Program-made: the position numbers and the translations under genes
In this document: positions 56,416 through 64,000 of the stretch, one piece after another
Numbering within the stretch: position 1 is the stretch's first letter
Layout of the letters: the number at the start of each line of letters is the position of its first letter
The notes under the pieces: model-generated
Databases searched by the model: none
What the model was told of the DNA's origin: nothing
Seen by the model: the letters and a program-made list of their open reading frames with translations, nothing else
Source of the DNA: Hermetia illucens
Lineage: Eukaryota > Arthropoda > Insecta > Diptera > Stratiomyidae
Assembly: GCF_905115235.1 (NCBI RefSeq)
Contig: NC_051849.1
Span: 46,737,017-46,801,016, forward strand
DNA: 64,000 nt
Direction: 5' to 3'

Positions 56416-56720
56416 TTAAAAAGGTGGAATCATAAAAATGTTGAGTGCGAATATTTTTTTTGTGTTGGCATTTTTACAGTGTAAATCATCAAGTTCTTCA
56501 TTTACAGCATCAATAACTTCCTCGTTCTCCCCAAATTGTTTACCTCTGTGCCATTGTTTGATGTTAGTAAACAAATGAAAGTCACTGGGGACTAAATCTA
56601 ATGAATATGCTAGATGGAAAGATAATTCGAAATTCAACTCTGTGATTTTAGCCATTGCAACGATGGACCGTCCATAGTGGGTTATCATCGAGAAAGCAGA
56701 GTTTTTCCGCGAGATGTCGT
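56416..56720 (-). mobile_element. Mariner transposase C-terminal remnant
   Basis: The frame reads LAYSLDLVPSDFHLFTNIKQ then GKQFGENEEVIDAVNEELDD, matching the YSPDLAPSDYHLFxxLKxxLxGKRFxxxEEV segment of mariner transposases with the last catalytic Asp. It is adjacent to the Tc1-like remnant. Confidence 0.75.
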
Positions 56721-57164
56721 CTTTTTTTGCACTTCATCATTCAGACTCTCTCAGTGATAATTTTATTCTTTTGAAGGTAATAAATGAAGATAATTCCTTT
56801 TGTGTCCCAAAAAACAGTCGCGCTATTCTCAGTTGCCGAAAAAAAAATGTTTTTACCTTCCAATCATTTCGACATTGGCAATGTCAACCGGGCGTCCTGG
56901 ACGTGCAACCTTTTTTAAATTCAGAATTCTTCCCACAACACTGTTTGAATGTTGAATATAATGGGGAAGAGTCTTTTAGTATTGAATCCATTTTTTCTTT
57001 GATTTGAAGCGCTGTTCAACCTTTCAATAGGAAGCAATTGTTGATAGCACGTTTCTCTGTTTTCTATATTTTCACGCTTACAGCTTCTTCAATAAGCTCT
57101 CATAGCTAACATATACTAATAAAATAATTGAGCTGAAAGTTGGTATACATGCTAGTCAGGGATG

Positions 57165-57330
57165 GACTTATAGAATACCAGTAAACAAGTGGGGAAACCG
57201 GAAGCTGAACGCTTCAAGTATGAAAAGTTTTGCTGATTTTTTATGTAAAAATATTTGAGCATACGATGGTTCCACTTATACATAACTCGTGGTGAATATA
57301 CCCGATATTCAATTCGACGTGGTACTGACG
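57165..57330 (+). repeat. Dispersed repeat, copy 2
   Basis: See 54415-54560: the same ordered blocks occur, including GGGGAAACCGGAAGCTGAAC and the TATG-AAA-TTTTG block. Confidence 0.55.
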
Positions 57331-57339
57331 TTTTATTTT

Positions 57340-58005
57340 GTATGGAGAAATGATTTGACGTGAAAAGGGGTAACTTTGACCTACTATAATTTTGTTAATA
57401 ATAGTAGGATTTCAATCAAACGTACCAGTATGATGCATCCTATTAAAGTCTATCTTATTCCATATTTTAGGGATCTAGGATGCACTGAATATATAAATAC
57501 TGTTTTTAACTTTATTTGAGTAGATATGGTAACGGGGAGTAGTTTGAGGCCTAGTTGCCATGTGCACAAATCACTATGATTTTTTTCAGATTTTTTGGTT
57601 GGGTAGTTTCTGAGAACAAGATCTTGAAATAATTTACCTCCTTCGGACCCCCGCACTCCTCCCTTATGCAACCAATATGAAAACTAATATCTGCTTTGTG
57701 CTTTCGATTAGTACATATTATATTCGGTGAAAAGAATTTACTGGCTTCTTCGCAAGATACCTATGGTTTTCAACTACAATGGGCCTAAATCGAAAATATC
57801 GACAGCAAACACCGATTCTCCATGTTTTATAAAAGTCTCATAGATCCAAGACGATTTGAAAGTTTTAATTATTCAGGATGATACTGCTAATTTGCTAGAT
57901 AAGTATAATGTAAGTCTGATAAATCAGCCGAATATAAAATAAAAGCTTGCTGGTTAATCCTAAAATCCATAGCGTGAAATGCAATTCTTAGATTTTGTCT
58001 ACATT
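57340..58005. other. Putative intron upstream of the LTR element, nothing identified
   Basis: No coding or repeat signal recognised up to the target duplication AAAT at 58006-58009. Confidence 0.4.
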
Positions 58006-58009
58006 AAAT

Positions 58010-58390
58010 TGTGGCGCGGCAGGATTCGCAGCATTCGAAATTTATTTCGAATGTTGCGAGTGCGAGCGAATAGATGGCGCGGATCTATCCACTTTGCGTA
58101 GCACGCCACGGGAGTGAAAGATCGCAGAAAAGTGTGCCATGAGTTGTTGTCTAAAACGTAGTAGACACAAAAAATTAATCTAATGCAGTAATTATGTTTT
58201 TCGTAAATGTCTCTGATTTGTAATATTAAGTTCGAATATATGAATAAATACTGAAGTCCTTTGAATTAAAAATAGGAAAACGGAAGTTGAGTCCGCCGAC
58301 TAAGATTAGGTCAAATAACATGTATAACTAATTTAATAATAAATGTTAACTTAAATATTATAATAAATATAAGTAATGTTAAATACTTAA
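58010..58390 (+). repeat. 5' LTR
   Basis: 381 bp, starting TGTGGCGCGGC and ending ATACTTAA; nearly identical to the 3' LTR. It contains an internal palindrome-like CGAAATTTATTTCG. Confidence 0.93.
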
Positions 58391-58391
58391 T

Positions 58392-58403
58392 TGGTGACCC
58401 CGA
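58392..58403 (+). other. Primer-binding site, tRNA-Trp type
   Basis: TGGTGACCCCGA, one base after the LTR, is complementary to the 3' end of eukaryotic tRNA-Trp (…TCGGGGTCACCA), the primer known for CsRn1-clade elements. Confidence 0.85.
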
Positions 58404-59503
58404 TATTTAAAAAACGACAAATTATCCGCCATCGCCGCCATTGGTGAAGCTCTATTGACGACAAAATTCGTCCGAGCAACACGGCAGAAATAGAACTTCC
58501 AAACACCGAGAAATCTATCAAAAACATCAGTAGACCGTACGGCAAGTGATTTTCACGCGTTCGCATCTACAGTTGAGTGTGGAGTGCCGTTGTAAACATC
58601 ACGAAAACGTGTCGCATCTCCACATCCCGAGTCGGAGCAGAGGCAAGAAAAAACGTGAGAAAACCTTCTCTACACAGTGTACTGCGCGACACACGTCGGA
58701 TCCTCTCCAGAAGTAGATTTTCACGCGACTTCCCGTACGCACGCCCTCCTGCACAACACCTTTCACGCACCGGACTAGTCATCATTGTCACAACGATCAA
58801 CAACAGCAGCAAACGGCTGTCCCCGTCGCCGCCACCGCTGCCGTCCACAGTCGCCGCAACCACCACCGCTGCCATCACAGACGCAGCAGCTGTCATCGGT
58901 GCTGCCACAGACGCAGCAGCTGCCACCGCTGTCGCTACAGACGCCATCAACGCAGCCCCAGCCACCATCATTGCCGCAGCCACTTCCGCCGCCGGAATCG
59001 TCTCCACCATCGCCGCAGAGGTCGAAGCCGCCGCCGTCACTGCAGCCCTCGCCGTCAAGATCAGCGCAGCTGACCGACACCAGCATCACCGCTATCAGGC
59101 AGACACCGAAGACCCCGCCACCATCGCTGCAGCAGAAGCCGCCACCACCGCCGCCGCCTTCACATCAACGCCGTCTTCACCAAAGAGGCCGCAGCAGCGA
59201 AGCATTATTGTAATTTATTATTGTTCAATACATTAGAAGTTTTAAAAAAAATAGTAATAAAAGATTGAAATCGCTGCAAGAGACGGCGAAGAGGTGTTTA
59301 GCATCGCGAGTTCACCATTTTCATTGGTGGTGTTTTCGGTCTGCGCTGGAGAGCGTCCGCTTCGCTCATCATTTTTTTTTTTTTTTTTCTCGTTTCGTGC
59401 GTGCATTTGTGGGTGCGGCCTGCCGTGTCGGTGTAAAGTTCAACGCGTTTCAGTATAAACTCACCGCGTTTACATCTCAATCTCGTACTTCTCTGTAAGA
59501 AAA
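58404..59503 (+). other. Long leader of the LTR element with triplet-rich block
   Basis: About 1.1 kb lies between the primer site and gag. Positions about 58840-59190 are rich in CCG/CCA/GCC triplets and stay open in several frames, giving Ala-, Pro- or Ser-rich translations (for example the plus frame 58577-59236). The lack of conserved motifs argues for low-complexity leader rather than a gene, but it is unusually long. Confidence 0.6.
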
Positions 59504-60301
59504 ATGTCTTTTGACAATAAGGACGCGGCAGGCCCATCGGACCCGCAAGTGACCGCCCTCGCCGTACGCGTTCCTCCGTTTTGGCGGCGGAACCCCGAGC
59601 TGTGGTTCGTGCATTTGGAAGCACAATTCCAAATGTCCGGCATCACATCGGACGCGACCCGCTTCAACTACGCGGTGGTCGGCCTGGACGAAGAGTCCAT
59701 ACTTCTGGTGTCCGACGTGGTGAAGTCGACATCGTACGTGCAGCTCAAGAGCGAGTTGATCAGGCGCCTGTCGGCAAGCGAGTCGGCAAAATTAGACCAC
59801 TTGCTGGCGGGTTTAACGTTGGGTGATCGAACTCCCAGCCAATTGCTTCGTGAAATGAGGCAATTGGGTGGGAGCAAGATCGGTGACGACCTCATCAAGT
59901 CGCTCTGGCTGCGTCGGCTCCCGGAGGGCACCCAGGCGATCCTCGCTTGCGTCTCCGGTTCCTTGGAGGAACTGGCAGCGACGGCCGACCAGGTCCAGGA
60001 GGTGTACGTACGCCCAACCTTGGCGGCCGTTCAACCACCGTCGGATGAGGTGGGTGAATTGAGGCGCGAGATTGCTGCTTTAACAGCCAGTATGGCCGAG
60101 ATGCGGGCGACGTTGGACGCTCAGCGTTCGGGCGCCAGATCGCGAGCACGCTCGCGGTCTGCCACCCGAAAAGGGCGATCAGGTAGCAGGTCGTCAAGAC
60201 AGTCCACGGACCAAGGGATTTGCTGGTACCACCGCAGATTCGGGGATAAAGCGACAAGATGTACGTTACCGTGTAGATTCTCTCCTACCGCAAAAAACTA
60301 G
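59504..60301 (+). CDS. gag of the CsRn1-like element, 265 aa
   Basis: Gag forms the particle that packages element RNA. The N-terminal domain contains [20 protein letters not shown], the usual start of Gag in this clade. Next are an Arg/Ser-rich stretch and a CHCC-type zinc motif (C-x2-H-x9-C-x3-C, 60221-60274) in place of the normal CCHC. Open from ATG to stop. Confidence 0.9.
   Translation: MSFDNKDAAGPSDPQVTALAVRVPPFWRRNPELWFVHLEAQFQMSGITSDATRFNYAVVGLDEESILLVSDVVKSTSYVQLKSELIRRLSASESAKLDHLLAGLTLGDRTPSQLLREMRQLGGSKIGDDLIKSLWLRRLPEGTQAILACVSGSLEELAATADQVQEVYVRPTLAAVQPPSDEVGELRREIAALTASMAEMRATLDAQRSGARSRARSRSATRKGRSGSRSSRQSTDQGICWYHRRFGDKATRCTLPCRFSPTAKN
60292..60298 (+). promoter_or_regulatory. 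Likely -1 ribosomal frameshift site between gag and pol
   Basis: A AAA AAC is a canonical slippery heptamer, in the gag frame and immediately before the gag stop. The pol frame is the -1 frame and is open there; G/C-rich sequence follows. Frameshifting of this kind is known in Ty3/Gypsy elements. Confidence 0.7.
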
Positions 60302-60315
60302 GTCCGCGGGGGGTC

Positions 60316-63303
60316 TTGGCGGCGGCCACCCAGAACGCAGCGCCACGTCGCCTAACTATTTTCGACCCCCTCATCGGGCGCAGCTACCTCATCGATACTG
60401 GTGCGGAGGTTTCGGTTCTTCCCGTACCTCGGCAACATCAACTTTTCCCTCAACCGCTCAAACTTGCTGCAGCAAATTCCTCCCGCATAAACACGTACGG
60501 GTATAGGCAAGTGGACGTGAGTCTTGGCTTGCGTAGGACGTTTTCGTGGCGTTTCATCCTGGCGGATGTCAGCTTCCCCATACTAGGCGCAGACTTCCTG
60601 TGTCACTATGGATTGCTGGTGGACTTGCAAAACAAGTCTCTTATAGATTCCACGACCAACCTTAATTCGTCGGGACATATGGTATCTCACCCAGGCAATA
60701 ATCTTTCCGTTCTTTTAGAAGACATTACCGACTCTCGTGTTCGGGCACTTCTCCAAAAGTTCAGCCAGATTACTACCAACTGTGGTCTCTCCAAACCAGT
60801 GAAGCACAATGTGCAGCACCACATTATCACTACTGGTTCCCCGATCTTCTCGAAGGTGCGTCCTCTACCATCTCAGAAACTGGCAATTGCACGGAAAGAG
60901 TTTGAACAACTCGTTCAACAGGGTATCTGCAGGCCCTCAAACAGCTGTTGGTCTTCCCCACTGCATATGGTCCCTAAGCCAAACGGCGAATGGCGCCCAT
61001 GTGGGGATTACAGAAGGCTAAATGCACAGACTGTTCCTGACCGATATCCAATTCCACTCATCCACGACTTTGCGCATCACCTCGCGAATTGCCGCATCTT
61101 TTCGACCTTGGACTTAACCAAGGCTTATCACCAAATCCCAGTAGCTCCTGAAGACATTCCAAAGACGGCAATATGCACACCCTTTGGACTCTTCGAGTTC
61201 ACCCGGATGACTTTCGGATTGTGCAATGCGGCGCAAACCTTTCAAAGGTTCATTCACTCAGTCCTGCGAAACCTCGAATTCTGTTTCGTATATTTGGATG
61301 ATGTTTTGGTCGCTTCTTCCACTGAGTCTGAGCACTTAGCCCATCTCGAGTGCATTTTTCAACGTCTCCTTGAGGCCGGTTTAGTCCTAAACGTTGAGAA
61401 ATGCAAATTCCTTCAACAACAGGTGAGATTCCTCGGCCATTTCATTTCCCCTGAAGGAATACAGCCCGACCCAGACAAGGTGCAAGCGATAACAAGCTTC
61501 CCGCGTCCAAAGACAGTGAGGGAGTTGAGGAGGTTCTTGGGCATGCTAAACTTCTACCGTCGTTTCCTGCCCAAGGCCGCCCATCTCCAGTCCATTTTGA
61601 ACGCGTACTTGTCTGGCCCCAAAACTAAGGACACACGAGAGATCGTGTGGTCTGAAGAGGCTATCTGCGCGTTTGACAAATCCCGTCAACAACTGGCCGA
61701 CGCTACACTCTTGGCATTTCCTCTGCAAGATGCACCCCTAGCCGTTTTTGTTGATGCCTCTGACATCGCAGTAGGTGCTGCCCTTCACCAAAAGGTGGAC
61801 CAAGTTTGGCAGCCGTTGAGCTTCTTCTCGAAGCAGTTGAATCCCGCTCAACGGAACTACAGCACCTACGATCGCGAACTGCTCGCCGCATACCTGTCCA
61901 TCAAATACTTCCGTTTCTCCCTAGAAGGCCGGCCATTCACAGTGTTCACGGACCATAAGCCTCTCACGTTCGCTTTGAAACAGAAGCCCGACAAAGCGTC
62001 CCCTCGTCAGCTTCGACACCTGAGCTTCATAAGCCAGTTCACGTCAGACATCCAGCACGTGTCCGGGAAGGACAACATTGTTGCTGACGCTTTGTCTCGT
62101 GTCTCCGAAGTTAACATCCCCGCCTCACTCGATTTCTCGGCTATTGCCAAGGCGCAAGTGGATGACGCAGCACTTCAGAGCCTCAAGTCCAACCCCAAAT
62201 ACAAATTTCGGGAGTTGCCCATCTTCGGCTCAAACCTCTCGCTCTGCTGCGAAGACTCGGAAAAGGGACCTCGGCCATACATTCCGGCCACATTTCGCAA
62301 GGAAGTGTTCCACGCAGTTCACGACTTGGCGCACCCCGGCATCAGGACAACAAACCGGTTAGTCACCGGAAAATACTTCTGGCCCTCCATGAACAAGGAT
62401 ATCAATTCCTGGGCCAGAGAGTGCATCGCATGCCAAAAGTGTAAAGTCTCCAGACATGTAAGGAAAGAAGTGGGCTCATTCCCCCGCACTACCAAGCGTT
62501 TCCACACCATACACCTCGACATAATAGGGCCTTTGCGAGACTCGCACGGTTATAAGTATTGCCTCACAATCATCGACAGGTTCACGCGGTGGCCTGAGGC
62601 AATACCTCTGAAAGACATTACGGCGCAATCATGTGCTGAAGCCCTCTGTCGAGAGTGGATACCTTGCTTTGGCGTCCCTGCAGTGGTCATCACTGACCAG
62701 GGAATGCAATTTGAGTCCACCCTTTTCTCCGAGTTAGGCAAACTCCTTGGTTTTAAACGCCAGCGGACTACGGCATATCACCCACAATCCAATGGAATGC
62801 TGGAACGTTGGCACCGGACGCTGAAAGCCGCCATTATGGCACGCGACGACCCGTCCTGGACGCAAGTCTTGCCTCTCGTCCTACTCGGCCTTCGTACAAC
62901 CCGCCGAGAGGAATTTGCTGCCAGCCCCGCGGAGCTGGTTTACGGGGAGAACCCAAGACTCCCAAGCGATCCGGTCTTCGACAAGAGATCGGGTCTCACG
63001 GAGTCGGGGTTGGTGCATCTGCTGAGGGACAATCTCCGACGCATCAAGGCGCCACCACCCACTCGACACTCGTCCATACCTGCCAGTTCGCCCAAGGAGC
63101 TGGACACTTGCACGCACGTGCTGATCAGGACGGATGCCGTCCGGAAGCCGCTGCAGCCTCCATATGAGGGCCCGTACCGCGTTCTCGAGCGGGGAGAACA
63201 TTTCTTCCAGCTCGAGATCGGTGGTCACAAAAAGGCGGTCTCTTTGTCCAGGCTGAAACCCGCGTGCGCCCCGAAGCAACGTCGTGTCCGCTTTGTGGAT
63301 TAA
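60316..63303 (+). CDS. pol of the CsRn1-like element (protease, RT, RNase H, integrase)
   Basis: Domains in order: aspartic protease ([12 protein letters not shown], near residues 26-36), reverse transcriptase ([15 protein letters not shown], active site [11 protein letters not shown] near 323-333), RNase H ([44 protein letters not shown] near 542), integrase zinc finger ([10 protein letters not shown]... with CIACQKC) and catalytic core ([35 protein letters not shown]). About 995 codons from the TTG used here; the true start is set by frameshifting from gag. Confidence 0.95.
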   Translation: MAAATQNAAPRRLTIFDPLIGRSYLIDTGAEVSVLPVPRQHQLFPQPLKLAAANSSRINTYGYRQVDVSLGLRRTFSWRFILADVSFPILGADFLCHYGLLVDLQNKSLIDSTTNLNSSGHMVSHPGNNLSVLLEDITDSRVRALLQKFSQITTNCGLSKPVKHNVQHHIITTGSPIFSKVRPLPSQKLAIARKEFEQLVQQGICRPSNSCWSSPLHMVPKPNGEWRPCGDYRRLNAQTVPDRYPIPLIHDFAHHLANCRIFSTLDLTKAYHQIPVAPEDIPKTAICTPFGLFEFTRMTFGLCNAAQTFQRFIHSVLRNLEFCFVYLDDVLVASSTESEHLAHLECIFQRLLEAGLVLNVEKCKFLQQQVRFLGHFISPEGIQPDPDKVQAITSFPRPKTVRELRRFLGMLNFYRRFLPKAAHLQSILNAYLSGPKTKDTREIVWSEEAICAFDKSRQQLADATLLAFPLQDAPLAVFVDASDIAVGAALHQKVDQVWQPLSFFSKQLNPAQRNYSTYDRELLAAYLSIKYFRFSLEGRPFTVFTDHKPLTFALKQKPDKASPRQLRHLSFISQFTSDIQHVSGKDNIVADALSRVSEVNIPASLDFSAIAKAQVDDAALQSLKSNPKYKFRELPIFGSNLSLCCEDSEKGPRPYIPATFRKEVFHAVHDLAHPGIRTTNRLVTGKYFWPSMNKDINSWARECIACQKCKVSRHVRKEVGSFPRTTKRFHTIHLDIIGPLRDSHGYKYCLTIIDRFTRWPEAIPLKDITAQSCAEALCREWIPCFGVPAVVITDQGMQFESTLFSELGKLLGFKRQRTTAYHPQSNGMLERWHRTLKAAIMARDDPSWTQVLPLVLLGLRTTRREEFAASPAELVYGENPRLPSDPVFDKRSGLTESGLVHLLRDNLRRIKAPPPTRHSSIPASSPKELDTCTHVLIRTDAVRKPLQPPYEGPYRVLERGEHFFQLEIGGHKKAVSLSRLKPACAPKQRRVRFVD

Positions 63304-63350
63304 CGGCGAACGAAGTTCGGGGATCAGTCGCCGAAACCCTAGGTTTCATC

Positions 63351-63364
63351 TGGGGGCGGAGTGA
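63351..63364 (+). other. Polypurine tract
   Basis: TGGGGGCGGAGTGA lies directly before the 3' LTR, where the plus-strand primer is expected. Confidence 0.75.
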
Positions 63365-63745
63365 TGTGGCGCGGCAGGATTCGCAGCATTCGAAATTTAT
63401 TTCGAATGTTGCGAGTGCGAGCGAATAGATGGCGCGGATCTATCCACTTTGCGTAGCACGCCACGGGAGTGGAAGATCGCAGAAAAGTGTGCCATGAGTT
63501 GTTGTCTAAAACGTAGTAGACACAAAAAATTAATCTAATGCAGTAATTATGTTTTTCGTAAATGTCTCTGATTTGTAATATTAAGTTCGAATATATGAAT
63601 AAATACTGAAGTCCTTTGAATTAAAAATAGGAAAACGGAAGTTGAGTCCGCCGACTAAGATTAGGTCAAATAACATGTATAACTAATTTAATAATAAATG
63701 TTAACTTAAATATTATAATAAATATAAGTAATGTTAAATACTTAA
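63365..63745 (+). repeat. 3' LTR
   Basis: 381 bp, near-identical to the 5' LTR, followed by the AAAT target duplication. Confidence 0.93.
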
Positions 63746-63749
63746 AAAT

Positions 63750-64000
63750 TGTAATCAATCACTGTGCCTTAAAATAACGTTCTTTGCCTATTTATTTTTT
63801 TTTTTCTTTCACTCATGTCGTGTTTGCGATTATGTATTAAAGGAAGTTTTAAGTTCTTTGCCTAGTTTTCCACGTCTGAAAGCCTACTATACGCAATAAT
63901 GATATCATTTATGCTATACTCCATGAACGGATTCACAGTGAATGTTAAGTTCTCTCCTTTTTTATGGTCTCTCGAATGGTATTCGGTTCCTTCAATTTTC
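63750..64000. other. Right edge, nothing identified
   Basis: AT-rich flank of the LTR element, presumably still inside the Rbcn-3A intron. Confidence 0.4.

Larger units (their letters stand above)
58010..63745 (+). mobile_element. Ty3/Gypsy LTR retrotransposon, CsRn1-like, looks whole
   Basis: Two 381-bp LTRs (58010-58390, 63365-63745) bound the element, with AAAT on both outer sides (58006-58009, 63746-63749). A primer site for tRNA-Trp, a long leader, gag and pol frames and a purine tract are all present. The unusual CHCC zinc knuckle in gag and the tRNA-Trp primer are hallmarks of the CsRn1 clade. The LTRs differ at about one base in 381 by eye, so insertion was recent. Both coding frames are open over full length and I see no obvious break. 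No env. Confidence 0.95.

Noticed and set aside
58567-59213. Ala-rich, Gly/Cys-rich and Pro-rich frames on both strands
   Set aside because: All are translations of one triplet-rich block in the LTR leader. No conserved motif favours any of them as a gene.
1-64000. CRISPR arrays, bacterial operons or riboswitches
   Set aside because: The window is an intron-bearing insect genome; no regularly spaced direct repeats or prokaryotic gene order exist.

Overview
The window is AT-rich, intron-bearing, transposon-laden nuclear DNA from an insect, most likely a dipteran. Supporting signs are a pickpocket (DEG/ENaC) channel gene, fly-like Xrn1/pacman, Pgant, mRpL34 and Rabconnectin-3A proteins, many 50-60 bp introns, and R1-clade, CsRn1-like, Tc1/mariner and Penelope-like elements.

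Five host genes are supported. (1) The 5' half of Xrn1/pacman (minus, 12 coding exons, 9308 down to 1688) runs off the left edge; intron 4 carries a decayed LINE. (2) A complete pickpocket-type sodium channel gene (plus, 21575-28788, 8 exons). (3) A complete polypeptide GalNAc-transferase gene (minus, 39399 down to 31248, 8 exons, 600 aa). (4) mRpL34 (plus, 39929-40260, 2 exons), head to head with the GalNAc-transferase gene. (5) The first coding exon of Rabconnectin-3A/DMXL (plus, 46737-46823), whose first intron probably fills the rest of the window.

Most of the remaining sequence is mobile DNA. There is a nearly complete R1-clade LINE with a perfect 15-bp target duplication (15864-20724). 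A young-looking CsRn1-type Ty3/Gypsy element lies at 58010-63745. A mariner-superfamily element has both inverted repeats (10107-11423). At least three decayed LINE families (called A, B and C here) are scattered as fragments. A tRNA-derived SINE family has one full copy nested in a LINE. Two Penelope-like element (PLE) remnants lie at about 12.25-13.3 kb and 50.75-52.2 kb, and there are several Tc1/mariner scraps.

The most interesting signal is a set of about 40-nt motifs shaped like minimal type I hammerhead ribozymes (CUGANGA, hairpin, GAAA, very short palindromic stem III, short closing stem I). Four copies look good (about 11.66, 25.42, 36.00 and 42.25 kb) and two are decayed. Their stem II sequences differ but still pair. 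One copy is the turn of a perfect 65-bp inverted repeat inside a 203-bp insertion flanked by a 10-bp target duplication. This suggests a small hammerhead-bearing, PLE-dependent non-autonomous retroelement.

Exon borders were assigned by eye from GT/AG signals and reading-frame continuity and may be off by a base. Family calls rest on recognised motifs, not on database searches.
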